Program-made: the position numbers and the translations under genes
Shown: one piece after another, positions 10,129-19,598 of the stretch
Numbering within the stretch: the stretch's first letter is position 1
Layout: the number at the start of each line of letters is the position of its first letter
Notes under the pieces: model-generated
What the model was told of the DNA's origin: nothing
What the model saw: only the letters and a program-made list of their open reading frames with translations
The model's database searches: none
NCBI RefSeq assembly: GCF_000210295.1
Contig: NC_026744.1
Location: 1,984,001 to 2,048,000, forward strand
Reading direction: 5' to 3'
DNA: 64,000 bases
DNA from: Trypanosoma brucei gambiense DAL972
Lineage: Eukaryota; Euglenozoa; Kinetoplastea; Trypanosomatida; Trypanosomatidae

Positions 10129-10144
10129 GGGTTAGGGTTAGGGG
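10129..10144. repeat. Short interstitial telomere-like repeat
   Basis: Two and two-thirds units of GGGTTA (the trypanosome telomere unit TTAGGG in phase) in non-coding DNA about 560 bases past the kinase stop. The length is small enough to occur by chance. Confidence 0.7.
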
Positions 10145-10702
10145 CGGTGCTGTGCTCAAGTTGTAAGGTGGTGCACGTTTTTGCGATTCAGTAGCACCAC
10201 TAAAGTGATAATAAAATAAACTAAAAGATCAACTCGAAGAAGAACAGCCGATAACAAAGGCAGATTCCGCTGCGGCAGGGCATTACCTTCACTCTGCCTC
10301 TCACGATGCTTATTGCGGAGAAGTCACAGAAAGGAACCGTTTTTGCGAGCAAAGGAGCTGAATGAACGGGGGAATGAAGCGAAACAAACGGATTCATTAG
10401 CATGCTGCATCGATGGCAACTATCACCTGCTTTTAGTGCCAAGTACCCGCACAGTGTTGTAACACACGACTTCCTCACCAACGCCACTGCAATCACAATA
10501 ACGGGTCCCGCAGAAGGAAGGCGCCCTTTAGGTCATCACTCCCCGCACAGCAGTGCGTCATTCACAACGATCCAAACATATGAGCTCTCCACTGCGAGTC
10601 CGTTCTTCATACTCTTACTAATCCACCCTTCCCTAATTTCCTTCACGTATAATATATCCATCCTCTTCCATTTTGTTTCTGCCTATGTATATGCGTATGT
10701 TC

Positions 10703-11899
10703 CTAACGAGTGCGTTTCCGTTCCAAAAGGCGATACGTATTGCTTCCAGGGAGTGACACTTCCTCCGGCTCACACGGTAGCGGCGATGTGGAAAACCATG
10801 AGTGTCCCAAAAGCTGGGAAGCGCTTTTCCTCGAGTTGGGCTCAAGCTGCAGCATCTCTCCCAAGAAGTCTATACTCTCATTACTCATGTTCACCATCCT
10901 ACACCGTTCCTCAAAGTTCCTGGGTTGCCTCTTCGACGGCCGTAACCGTGAACCACCAGCTGCACCATAGTACACTTCGCTTCTACTTGACGGTGAGCCA
11001 AGCATGTCAGTGATGGCCGCCAGCGCTTGCTGTTCATTTCTAGCGTTGCTAAAAGCCTTGCCTCCGGTCAACATCTCATACAAAATACAGCCCGCTGACC
11101 ATATATCAATCGATGAGTCATATTTAAACGAGCATTGACCCCCTAGAAGAATTTCCGGAGGTCGATACGTGACCACGCACGGTGGACCCGTCAAACGTCC
11201 TTGCCACCTACGCGGCACGAACCGCGCCCAACCAAAATCAACAATCTTCACTACCCCGTTGTCATCTAGCATAACGTTACTAGGTTTCAAATCGCGGTGA
11301 ATAATGTTCCGCCTATGCAGGTACTCCAAACCACGGAGCAGCTGGCGAAAGACGCATTTAACCGTTGGTAAGGGCATGCGACCCAGGCTGGACTCGCCCC
11401 GAGGCCCCCTCATCTTCCATATGCGGATAAGGGATACTAGATCATGGGAAACGATGGGCATGCACATGTGAAGCATCCCATCTGACGTCAAATAGTAGTC
11501 GATAAGACGGACAACATTTGGGTGGTCGATTTGACTGAGTAGAATTACTTCGCGAAGGGTGGGCTGTGACAAGCTTCTCAATGCCGGCCCCGGTTTACCT
11601 AGCAACTCCATGCATTTTACCGTTAGATACGCTTTCCTCTCCGTGTCGTACACAATGAACACGCTGCCAAATGATCCCCGTCCGACCCTAATCACCCGCT
11701 CGTAGCGTTTCCACAGTTCTTCCGCCTTCCAGATACGCAAACCGCATGCTCCTTGGTCTAGTTGCGTCATCCAATGCGCGTAGCGATCTAGTATAGTGCG
11801 GTTAAATGCTCCGACACTGTTATCGTACGCATTGTCTGTGATACCGTTCCTTGTAAGCTCGCCATGTTCCTTTGCTTCACTATCTCCCTGCTGCTCCAT
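10703..11899 (-). CDS. CDK-like (CMGC) serine/threonine protein kinase
   Basis: A 398-aa protein kinase. Visible elements: glycine loop GRGSFGSVF (73-81), catalytic Lys95 in LTVKCM, a helix-C motif SQPTLREVILL (111-121) at the place of the CDK PSTAIRE helix with Glu117, HRDLKPSN (201-208), DFGWAR (221-226) and the P+1 region VTYRPPEILLGG (243-254). Helix-C and ILLGG place it in the CMGC group near CDKs and trypanosomatid cdc2-related kinases. All core catalytic residues are present. Oddities are a lysine-flanking TVK rather than AVK, DFGW rather than DFGL, and a shortened activation segment in which the usual WYRAPE is TYRPPE. The N-terminal ~65 residues carry no named domain. ATG at 11899 is the only sensible start. 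The exact family name and cyclin dependence cannot be read from sequence alone. Confidence 0.85.
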   Translation of the reverse strand: MEQQGDSEAKEHGELTRNGITDNAYDNSVGAFNRTILDRYAHWMTQLDQGACGLRIWKAEELWKRYERVIRVGRGSFGSVFIVYDTERKAYLTVKCMELLGKPGPALRSLSQPTLREVILLSQIDHPNVVRLIDYYLTSDGMLHMCMPIVSHDLVSLIRIWKMRGPRGESSLGRMPLPTVKCVFRQLLRGLEYLHRRNIIHRDLKPSNVMLDDNGVVKIVDFGWARFVPRRWQGRLTGPPCVVTYRPPEILLGGQCSFKYDSSIDIWSAGCILYEMLTGGKAFSNARNEQQALAAITDMLGSPSSRSEVYYGAAGGSRLRPSKRQPRNFEERCRMVNMSNESIDFLGEMLQLEPNSRKSASQLLGHSWFSTSPLPCEPEEVSLPGSNTYRLLERKRTR

Positions 11900-12471
11900 C
11901 TATACTCGGCAACTTCTGAACAAAATATATGAGCCGAACACACACGGAAGTACATGAAAACAAGGGGGATGGATGTGCAAATCAAGGAAGGGAGGGGCAG
12001 AGAGGCGAAAGTAACTGAAAGGACGTTCGCGGGTTGCCGAATGTGGGGGCAGTAATGTGATACAAGAATGTGCATGTGCCTGCGGAAGGAATTGATAAAC
12101 AACAACAACATGAGCAAATATATTTCAAAGTTAGTAGAGCTATAAAACAAATACAGGTGAGGTAAGGATGGCCTAACAGTCGTAAGCTCCCGCAGTAGCC
12201 AAAATGGTCACGGCTCCTGACACGGCAGCCAACCGTGCCCTTACACGAATGTGCATAACTACCATTCGACGCAGGCTGGCCCTCAGCATACAATGGTCCC
12301 AATGCTACTAGTCACGGAACTAAAGGAAACAAAATGTGGCACCCTCCCCCCCGTTTCCCTACCGCTGCCCCCGAAGACCCCTATTATTTAATTTTCACTT
12401 ACTGACCCACGCTCACACCCGCAGAAATAGATTATTCGTACAAACACGTAAACCGCTTGTAATTGCTACGG
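11900..12471. other. Intergenic gap between SerRS and the CDK-like kinase
   Basis: About 570 bases without a supported gene. A plus-strand AAG/GGA-rich stretch around 11980-12010 is a sense pyrimidine tract suited to the kinase trans-splice acceptor; CAA repeats occur at 12100-12110. Confidence 0.4.
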
Positions 12472-13911
12472 TCACTCCCCCTTGTCGGGTGTCGTTCCCT
12501 CCGCCTGAGCGTTGTTCTCAAACCTTATCATCTCAATTCCCATCATGTACGGGCGGAGTACATCGGGTATAACAACACCTTCCTCCGTCTGATAGTTCTC
12601 GCAAATACAGCACATGGTGCGTGTAATAGCACACAGAGTGCCATTCAGCATGTGACAGTACTCCTTCACATTCTGAGCGGCTGTACCACGCAGGTTTGGT
12701 CCATAACGGCAATTCACGCTTTGTGACTGGTAGTCGGTGCAATTGGAACATGACACTAGCTCACGGAACGCCCCAGACGCAGGGAACCAAGCCTCCAAAT
12801 CGTACTTCTTTGCTGCGGCATTGTTCAAAGCACCGGAGCAAATGTTAACGACACGGTATGGCAGACCGAGGCTCTTGTTAAATTCCTCAGAGGTTGTAAT
12901 CATATCCTCTAAGTGGCGCCACGACTCCTCCTGCCGAGGTGAGCACACGACAAACTGCTCTATTTTATCAAATTGGTGCACTCGGAAAATACCGAGAGTG
13001 TCACGTCCATGAGCGCCAGCTTCCTTTCGGAAACACGTGGACATTCCGGCGTATTTCAAGGGTTCCTTAAGCTCCGTGAACCACCTCCCCCGGTGGTACG
13101 CGGCGATTGGCATCTCGCTGGTGGCGATCAAATACTTTTTGTCTCCGTCCCCAGATACCTGGTATAGCTCCTCGTCAAATTGGGAAAGCTGCGCCACCTC
13201 GCCCATGACGTCCCTGTTCAAGAAAAAGGGAGGATAGAATGGTGTGTAGCCCCGCTTGACAAGAAAATCAAGACTGTACGATACGAGAGCCACCTGCAGC
13301 TGAACGAGTCCGCCCTTCAACACGTAAGAACGGCCACCTGCCATTGAGGTAACTGCCTTTGAGGTGTCCATCATACCAAGTCGCTCCATAATTGACACAT
13401 GATTAAGCTTTGCCCGCTTCGTCGTATTCCCGAAGGTGCGCACCACAGTGTTACCAGTTTCTTCATCCTGTGCTATTGGCACTGACTCATGCAAAATGTT
13501 ACCCACGTTAAGCATGAGTTTGTCCCGCTCCTCTTCCAGCTGTTGTGCTTCTTTTGCGAGGCCAGCCACCTGATCCGACAGGTCCTTCGACAACTGTTTC
13601 AGCTGCAGGACGCAAAGCTGCTCGACCTGTTCCCCCTTCAGCGTCCCATTTTCATACGCCTCCTTCACTTGCGGTGGGATCTCAGACGTATCACCATCGG
13701 CTTCCTTTGCTTTCTTTTTTGCTCCCACAGCTTTGCTGCAGATGTTGATCAGCTTCTTACTGGCCTCAGTGAGGAACTGGGTGCGGCGCCATTTTTTGTC
13801 CGCCTCTATGATAGCGTCAACAATGTCAGGATCGGCAAAACGGCGGCGCTGCGACTCGCGTATGATATTTGCACCCGTCTCGTCTCGAAACAGCTGTATA
13901 TCAAGCACCAT
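12472..13911 (-). CDS. SERS: Seryl-tRNA synthetase, cytosolic type
   Basis: A 479-aa class II aminoacyl-tRNA synthetase that charges tRNA-Ser (and tRNA-Sec). The N-terminal MVLDIQLFRDETG matches eukaryotic cytosolic SerRS, followed by the long antiparallel coiled-coil arm to about residue 150. The catalytic core shows motif 2 (CFRKEAGAHGRDTLGIFRVHQ), the serine-site region, the CSNCTDYQSQ segment and motif 3 (LNGTLCAITRTMCCICENYQ). The C-terminus is short and lacks the long basic extension of some eukaryotes. The frame starts one codon earlier at TTG; the ATG at 13911 is used. Trypanosomatids usually use one SerRS in cytosol and, via tRNA import, need it or a second form in the mitochondrion; no presequence is seen here. 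Confidence 0.96.
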   Translation of the reverse strand: MVLDIQLFRDETGANIIRESQRRRFADPDIVDAIIEADKKWRRTQFLTEASKKLINICSKAVGAKKKAKEADGDTSEIPPQVKEAYENGTLKGEQVEQLCVLQLKQLSKDLSDQVAGLAKEAQQLEEERDKLMLNVGNILHESVPIAQDEETGNTVVRTFGNTTKRAKLNHVSIMERLGMMDTSKAVTSMAGGRSYVLKGGLVQLQVALVSYSLDFLVKRGYTPFYPPFFLNRDVMGEVAQLSQFDEELYQVSGDGDKKYLIATSEMPIAAYHRGRWFTELKEPLKYAGMSTCFRKEAGAHGRDTLGIFRVHQFDKIEQFVVCSPRQEESWRHLEDMITTSEEFNKSLGLPYRVVNICSGALNNAAAKKYDLEAWFPASGAFRELVSCSNCTDYQSQSVNCRYGPNLRGTAAQNVKEYCHMLNGTLCAITRTMCCICENYQTEEGVVIPDVLRPYMMGIEMIRFENNAQAEGTTPDKGE

Positions 13912-14285
13912 CAAGACGTTAAATTAAAAACGCACCGTCAATGTAGTAAAAAAAAAAAAATGAAGGATAGAAAGGATGCCCTCTAATAATTCGAATGCTT
14001 TTCAGAAAATGACCCCTATTTTTTTTGTGTGGCGAACCATAAAAAAAGAAAATGGGCAACATAAAGAACACGGTAATCTGATGTTACTAGGTGCAAGAGA
14101 TACGCAACATACATCGGGGTATTACAAGTGCCTTCACAAAAAAAAAATAATGATAATTGAGGTGGTGCTCTGCACGGAGTGAATGCATTCCAGAAACGGT
14201 GACCTCGCTTTCTCACTGTAGCACCCGCATAGGCAAACTTCCGCCCGACCTATGTACATGGATTTTTTCTCCCTCTCCCCCTGGG
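13912..14285. other. Intergenic gap between MORN protein and SerRS genes
   Basis: About 370 bases with no supported gene. It carries an A13 run at 13948-13960 and a further A9 stretch near 14139, i.e. T runs in the sense strand close to the SerRS start, which suit its polypyrimidine tract. Confidence 0.45.
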
Positions 14286-16247
14286 TCACACCCCGTCATG
14301 AGAGGATTCCTCAGTTCCGACCAACTCTAGTAATTTCCCGCACATCTCGTCCGGTTTCAATGCGCCAGCAAGGCGCATAGTCACCAACACCGCCTCAACG
14401 AACTCAACAAACGTCAGGCGTCGCTCAGATGCGACAAGTGTTGCCAAGAACTCACCTCCGGGTCCTGAACTTTTTTCGTACAGGGAGTGCCCCATCGCGT
14501 TTCGTGGTTGGCACATGCCGGATGGCACAGTCCCTGGAATCTTAAAGCGGTCAAAGGGCAGCACGACATTCACCGCCTCTACAAGTCCAATGTTGCAAGA
14601 GTCTAGTTTGTCATGGAAGAATAAAATAAAGTTGTGGGCAGTCAGCACAGCGGCTGTACCGCGAAGGTCAGGAACAGCATCTTCTGCAAGTTGAAAGTAC
14701 AGATGCTCTAGACGGTGCACAATATCTTTGGTAAGTATGGCTTCATATTCCCTTGTCACGGGACATAGCGGCTCCTCAGCGATGTGTTTTTTATCCAACA
14801 ATCGTTCAACAATGGTTGTAAACTGTCGTGACAACTCGGCGAAGTTAGGACCAATGCACGTTTTTGCTGATAAACGAACGAGTGACTCAACAAACTGACG
14901 GTAGTTGATACAGCCGTCCAGGCGCAGCACCTCACTACGCAGCTTCCGCAGCCGCCCACTCCGCTGATCAACAGGCTCCGAATGATCTTTCTTTTCCTCT
15001 TCCTCCAACGTTGTTACAACACAATCAACTGCAACCCCAATAGTTATATAGCCGTTGATGATACGCGCATCGTTTAGTAGCCGAAGAAACTGAGGTATAC
15101 ATAAGTGTCCTGGAAGACGATGCCGCCACCACTCAGTGTGCGTCGTAACAAACTTAATGCCCCTTTGTTTCCCACAGTAGTCAGTGAAAATATCTTTAAG
15201 GGGGTTGTTGAATCGCAGTACAAGGAGTCTAATGGACGATGCGGCGTGTTCAGTTGATCCATCCGAAACGTTGACGAGGTCCGTTAAGGTAACCGAGGGG
15301 AGTGGGTCAGACGACATATCTCCGGGAGGAAGATCCATCTCATTGCAATCAAAGGTTCCGTAATACGAACTGCCAGCGTTTGTTATACATTTTCCCCTTC
15401 CAAACTTATTGCCGTCCCTCCATGTACCTTCATATGTACTTCCGTCCGCGTAGTAGAAAATACCAAAGCCATTGCGCTTCCCATTAGCAAACTCACCCTC
15501 ATACACGTTGATAACAGCGCAGCTAGGATGAGCGAATGTTGCTGGACCCTCTGTATCTGGTGTTGCCCTAGAGGGGTCAATGTAATGTACGTAGGTGGAG
15601 CGCCCAAAACCTTGCGGGACACCCTCATACCACTCACCCTCATACACTTCTACATAATAAGCGGTACCTGATTTCCATCCCATAGAGCCATGGCCGTGCC
15701 GCTTACCGTTCACCCACATACCATCATACAAATCACCATTCGGATACAACAACTTACCACTGCCGTGGCGCATGTTTTCAGCCCACTCACCCTCATAGTA
15801 GGACCCGCCATTTGCGTATGTTTGTCGGCCCTTGCCGTGGCGTTTACCGTAGCGCCACTGTCCATTGTAGACACCGGTTGCTGTTGTACTCTCCCCATAA
15901 CCATGGTACACGCCTTTGTACACTTCACCAGCGTATCTGTCACCGTTTGCCTTAGTTAGAACACCAATGCCGTGTGGAGCATTGTTGTGGAAGCTACCTT
16001 CGTATGAGACACCGTTAGCCCAGGATATCCGTCCGTGTCCCTCCATGCACCCATGTACGAATGTCCCTTCGTAAATAAATCCCATGGCAGAGACAAGTGC
16101 CCCGTGGCCGTGAAAAAGATTATCGTCATCCACTTCCCCAACATACTTCCTCACAGCCGTGGTTGGCACCGTGTTACTCGACACATGATCGGTACACACA
16201 GCCTTCAAATATCTGTAAATCTGCACCACTGCTTCCTTCGTTGTCAT
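14286..16247 (-). CDS. MORN-repeat protein, radial spoke head 10 (RSPH10B)-like
   Basis: A 653-aa protein with about ten MORN repeats (consensus YxGxWxxGxxHGxG) between residues ~34 and ~325, for example YEGTFVHGCMEGHGRISW and YYEGEWAENMRHGSGKLLY. The C-terminal half (residues ~340-650) is helical and has no repeats. A repeat block at the N-terminus followed by a long helical region is the layout of radial spoke head protein 10 homologues, which sit at the spoke head of motile axonemes; trypanosomes have motile 9+2 flagella. The assignment to RSPH10B is by layout and is not certain, since MORN proteins are numerous in trypanosomes (the basal-body-linked TbMORN1, for instance, is almost only repeats and shorter). 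ATG at 16247 is followed directly by a helical leader. Confidence 0.75.
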   Translation of the reverse strand: MTTKEAVVQIYRYLKAVCTDHVSSNTVPTTAVRKYVGEVDDDNLFHGHGALVSAMGFIYEGTFVHGCMEGHGRISWANGVSYEGSFHNNAPHGIGVLTKANGDRYAGEVYKGVYHGYGESTTATGVYNGQWRYGKRHGKGRQTYANGGSYYEGEWAENMRHGSGKLLYPNGDLYDGMWVNGKRHGHGSMGWKSGTAYYVEVYEGEWYEGVPQGFGRSTYVHYIDPSRATPDTEGPATFAHPSCAVINVYEGEFANGKRNGFGIFYYADGSTYEGTWRDGNKFGRGKCITNAGSSYYGTFDCNEMDLPPGDMSSDPLPSVTLTDLVNVSDGSTEHAASSIRLLVLRFNNPLKDIFTDYCGKQRGIKFVTTHTEWWRHRLPGHLCIPQFLRLLNDARIINGYITIGVAVDCVVTTLEEEEKKDHSEPVDQRSGRLRKLRSEVLRLDGCINYRQFVESLVRLSAKTCIGPNFAELSRQFTTIVERLLDKKHIAEEPLCPVTREYEAILTKDIVHRLEHLYFQLAEDAVPDLRGTAAVLTAHNFILFFHDKLDSCNIGLVEAVNVVLPFDRFKIPGTVPSGMCQPRNAMGHSLYEKSSGPGGEFLATLVASERRLTFVEFVEAVLVTMRLAGALKPDEMCGKLLELVGTEESSHDGV

Positions 16248-16373
16248 CGCGACACCGCCAACAACTTCCGGCTAAAGTGGTAAAGAAAAGAAAAAGAAGT
16301 GAAAAAAACATTGCACTCAAAACACCACAAGTGAACGTGCGGTTTCCACCTTCAACGAAGCAACGTGCGCACG

Positions 16374-16377
<4 letters not shown>

Positions 16378-16406
<29 letters not shown>
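16378..16406. repeat. (TA)14 microsatellite
   Basis: A perfect alternating TA run of about 29 bases in the short gap between the RRM-like gene and the MORN gene. It is likely to vary in length between strains. Confidence 0.95.
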
Positions 16407-16408
<2 letters not shown>

Positions 16409-16465
16409 GTCTTATTGTCGCAACTAATTATACTTAGAGTCGTCGTACAGCCTACGCCAAAACTC

Positions 16466-17125
16466 TTATCCCGCCGACGGAACGTATGACTCGATGAATT
16501 TCTTGACGAACTCTGCTTCTTCACTAACCTCTTCCGCCAGGCGACGCTCGTGGTCTTCACGCATGCGCTTCCGAAGTTTTTGACGGATCTTTGAATGCTC
16601 CTTCCTCGACAGCATTAAGCCAAGTTTAAGCTTGCGCACCCCTAAACGATCGTACTGGTTGGTGCCGTCCAGCACCTTCACGGCGTGCAGCGCCATCGCC
16701 TTGTTACGAAAAGTCAGCACCGCAAAATGTGTCTTGTTCAGTAAATTACCCTGCTGAGATGTCCTCAATTCCACTTTCGGCTCATAAGCCTCAAAAACGG
16801 TGCGAACATCGTTTCGTTCAGTTCCAGGTCCAACAAAGCAGTGCAACCGATACGTACTGTTTGTCTTTCGGTCCTTTCCAGCTTTTTTCTTCTTTATATC
16901 GCTCTTGGCGTTGTTGCACTCCTCACTGCGGGTTTCGCTCCCTAAGTCAGAGGGAACCTCATCGACATCCTCGACGGAAACACCAACCGGCAGACACGAT
17001 GCACCAGTAGACTTTTTTCCCGATAATCCACGCCGTCGCGGGAACCGGTTCTCTCCGTCGACCTCAGCACCCCAAATGGCCGCAAGCTCAATTTGTCGCT
17101 CCTTCTCCAAATCACGCTTCCCCAT
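16466..17125 (-). CDS. RRM-like small basic protein
   Basis: A 219-aa protein with a probable RNA-recognition motif at residues ~92-170: a first strand YRLHCFVGP, helix DVRTVFEAY, a strand THFAVLTF in the RNP1 position, helix AMALHAVKVLDG and a final strand. The tail (residues ~175-215) is Lys/Arg/Glu-rich and predicted to be one long helix. The N-terminal 85 residues are charged and probably disordered. Basic helical tails after an RRM are frequent in ribosome-biogenesis factors, so a nucleolar role is possible, but the RNP residues are weak and no function can be assigned. ATG at 17125 is the only candidate. Confidence 0.7.
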   Translation of the reverse strand: MGKRDLEKERQIELAAIWGAEVDGENRFPRRRGLSGKKSTGASCLPVGVSVEDVDEVPSDLGSETRSEECNNAKSDIKKKKAGKDRKTNSTYRLHCFVGPGTERNDVRTVFEAYEPKVELRTSQQGNLLNKTHFAVLTFRNKAMALHAVKVLDGTNQYDRLGVRKLKLGLMLSRKEHSKIRQKLRKRMREDHERRLAEEVSEEAEFVKKFIESYVPSAG

Positions 17126-17417
17126 CGGCTCACAATCTAACCTGAAGTTGAAAACAGCGAGTACACGCCCTCACAACCCCAAAAGGAATTCACAGTTGAT
17201 TAAACTCCGATGTACTACACAAAAGTAATGGTAAAATTCAGTGATTTGAGATCACGTGCACTAATCAGCTATACAGTAACATTTCAGGAAAAAACGACAT
17301 TCCCCCACTGAACAAATTACCTTTTGAAGGTAACGGAACTCCACGCTTACAATAAATAAAAGGCTCATAACATTAAACAAACCAAACACAATAACATACA
17401 CACGCTACGCACATTTC

Positions 17418-19259
17418 TTACTTCAATGGGGGACACTGTGGATTGGCGCTCTGCACGTCCCTTTTCTCCTTCGCCGTAAATTCCAGCACCGTTGCAATAG
17501 CTGGAACCATTTTCATTCTCATTTCCTCACAGGAACAGCAAAGGTACTGCAGCACCACGTTGCGAACATATTCTACGCTCAGTTGCACGCGTTCCTTGGT
17601 TTTGAGCACCTCCATTTCCTTCGTGAATTGAGCTACAACACTATTATTGTGATCACACTCGCGTCTCAACACAGCGTTTTCTCTCTCTAACGCCTGAACA
17701 TTTGCCTGAAGTTGACGTATCTCGTTGTCCCGTTGGCTCTGCTGTGCAGCAAGAGATAACATGCCCCTCTCGAAGACGCCATCGGATGGGACACGAGCCG
17801 CTGCAACTCCTTGCAAAGGTGCAGTAGCCACCATCGATTCCTGCAGATCTCTCTCTCGCTGGAAAGCCTCCCTCTGACGTTTAATTTCCCTTCGCAAAAG
17901 TTCGCATTTCTCTTCAAGTTGGATATTCCTAGCCTCCAGTCCTGCGACGACATCGGGCGAAACTAAAGAGCTGCATTTTGCTTCCAAAAGGGCAAGCTGG
18001 GATCTAGCATCACTGATCATTTGCCTGCTCTTATCTAACTCTGCCGCAGCCACATCGCGTTCACTTCGCACGCCTTCGATGCTCGAACAGATCAGTTCAA
18101 ACACCTGCAAAATGGAGTCAGCGTCGCAAACGACACAACACGACTTTGCTCGCTCTACTAGCAACTTACGAAAAGAGTCCAACCTCTGGGAAAACAAAGA
18201 AACGTTCACCAAACGCTCAGCAAACTCGTCGCCAATAACCTCTAAAGGGTTATCACACTCACAACCAAGGAACGCCAATACCGTGTGACAAAGTTGTTTC
18301 AGGTAACAACGCGACGTGCACAACGACGTCCTCAATTCATCGATAGTGGATTCGTCCTTCGCTTTTGCCACCTGAAATATTTCCCTCCACTCAACCAACT
18401 TCTCTTCGTACATACGTTTATCAATTTCTTTTTCATGCAGCAGATGCTCACACCGTTCCTCAGCATCATTGCACCTGCGAAATAGTTTGCGATTGGCGTC
18501 AACCTCGGCCTCCAACTTCGATGTTGTGTTCTCCAACTGGCACCGTAGAGCGTCAAGCTCCTCACGAAGATCTGCAATACGGAGCTCATCCTCCTCCTTT
18601 GTGCTACATAAACCCTTTTTGAGCTGTTCAGCCTCGCTACGGGCTGCCTCCACGAACCGTGACGCCTCCCCAAGGTCGGCCCGCAACGTCTCATTAGCCT
18701 TCCTCAGCTCCTTCACCATGCTGCCAACGAGGGCGGCCTGTTGGAAGGGATGGCCCTCTGGCACTTGTGCCCCTTGATGCTTCGGCTCTATTTTCCGCTC
18801 GATCAACGCCTCCTCCTCTTCCCCCTCCCTAAGGCATTCCTGGGATGGGGCGCGTCCTTCCTTGAGAAGCTCAGATGCTTCCTCATCCTTCCCTATTTGC
18901 ATCAGTTGCTCGTGCACAGCTTCCTGTGGTTCGACAGATTCTAGGTTGTGATGGTTTCCTCCTCCACTTTTCTGCACGTCGAGCTGGGCTGCACTTGTTG
19001 CCAGTTGATGTTTTTTCCTCACTGCGCTTAGTTCCTCTTCTAGTTGGCTAATGCGCAGGCGGTCTTCGAGGGTTTTTTGCTTAATTTTTTCTTTCCATGC
19101 GACTACCTTGTCGTGCAAAGTCGCATACTTTAGTTTTTCTCCTGCGAGGTCATTTCCTAGGGATTCGATAGTTTCTCTCATTGCAGTTACCCTATCTCGG
19201 AGTGCGTCGACTTCCCCTCGGTGGGAAGACGGTGAGGCACCTTGATCCTCAGCGGCCAT
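17418..19259 (-). CDS. GRIP-domain golgin
   Basis: A 613-aa protein that is coiled coil for nearly its whole length (residues ~15-560, Glu/Leu/Arg/Lys heptads) and ends in a GRIP domain (residues ~560-605): VQLSVEYVRNVVLQYLCC with the diagnostic aromatic YVRNVVLQY, then MVPAIATVLEF. GRIP domains bind ARL1-GTP and place golgins on the trans-Golgi, where the coiled coil tethers vesicles. A GRIP golgin is known from T. brucei; this is probably it or a paralogue. A Cys-rich loop (FLGCECDN, SCCVVCDAD) near the middle interrupts the coil. ATG at 19259. Confidence 0.9.
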   Translation of the reverse strand: MAAEDQGASPSSHRGEVDALRDRVTAMRETIESLGNDLAGEKLKYATLHDKVVAWKEKIKQKTLEDRLRISQLEEELSAVRKKHQLATSAAQLDVQKSGGGNHHNLESVEPQEAVHEQLMQIGKDEEASELLKEGRAPSQECLREGEEEEALIERKIEPKHQGAQVPEGHPFQQAALVGSMVKELRKANETLRADLGEASRFVEAARSEAEQLKKGLCSTKEEDELRIADLREELDALRCQLENTTSKLEAEVDANRKLFRRCNDAEERCEHLLHEKEIDKRMYEEKLVEWREIFQVAKAKDESTIDELRTSLCTSRCYLKQLCHTVLAFLGCECDNPLEVIGDEFAERLVNVSLFSQRLDSFRKLLVERAKSCCVVCDADSILQVFELICSSIEGVRSERDVAAAELDKSRQMISDARSQLALLEAKCSSLVSPDVVAGLEARNIQLEEKCELLRREIKRQREAFQRERDLQESMVATAPLQGVAAARVPSDGVFERGMLSLAAQQSQRDNEIRQLQANVQALERENAVLRRECDHNNSVVAQFTKEMEVLKTKERVQLSVEYVRNVVLQYLCCSCEEMRMKMVPAIATVLEFTAKEKRDVQSANPQCPPLK

Positions 19260-19598
19260 TGAGTCTGCCGACTAGGCTTTGCTTGAGAAGTGGCGATTGA
19301 AGTGTGGCAGATCATGTATGTAACCAGTAGACGTTTAAAAAGTTACCAGTGATCGGCCGAAAGGTCAAGGCATCTGACATTGTCACTTGCAGGATAACAA
19401 GTTCACTGTAGTCTTGTAGATGTGATAACAATATCTGTGTATACGTGTGTGCGCGTGTGGGTGCACGAATGTAGGTAACAACGAGATTGACAGAGTAGTA
19501 TGATCTGCGCTCACAGAAAAAGAAAAACAGTACGATTATCAAAAGGAAAATTCCTATCGACGGGAGAACGCACTACATCAGGGAAAAGTACAAAACGC
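19260..19598. other. Intergenic gap between eIF2 kinase and golgin genes
   Basis: About 340 bases, no gene seen. A TGTG/GCGTG-rich patch at 19436-19465 and a purine-rich plus-strand stretch at 19510-19530 are the main features. Confidence 0.4.

Larger units (their letters stand above)
9076..10702. other. Long intergenic region (1.6 kb) with simple repeats
   Basis: This gap between the CDK-like kinase (stop at 10703) and the NIF3 start is long for a trypanosome array. I see no gene. It holds a G10 run at 9618-9627, a CAA/CAG-type repeat at about 9919-9943, A-rich runs at 9341-9353 and 9952-9962, a short telomere-like repeat at 10129-10144, and sense-strand pyrimidine tracts near 9060-9110 that suit the NIF3 splice acceptor. 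It probably is a long kinase 3' UTR; a small RNA gene cannot be excluded by eye. Confidence 0.5.

Noticed and set aside
10402..11013. Plus-strand open frame of 203 codons
   Set aside because: It is antisense to the kinase coding sequence and its 3' flank; the kinase is unmistakable, and a plus-strand gene would break the array direction.
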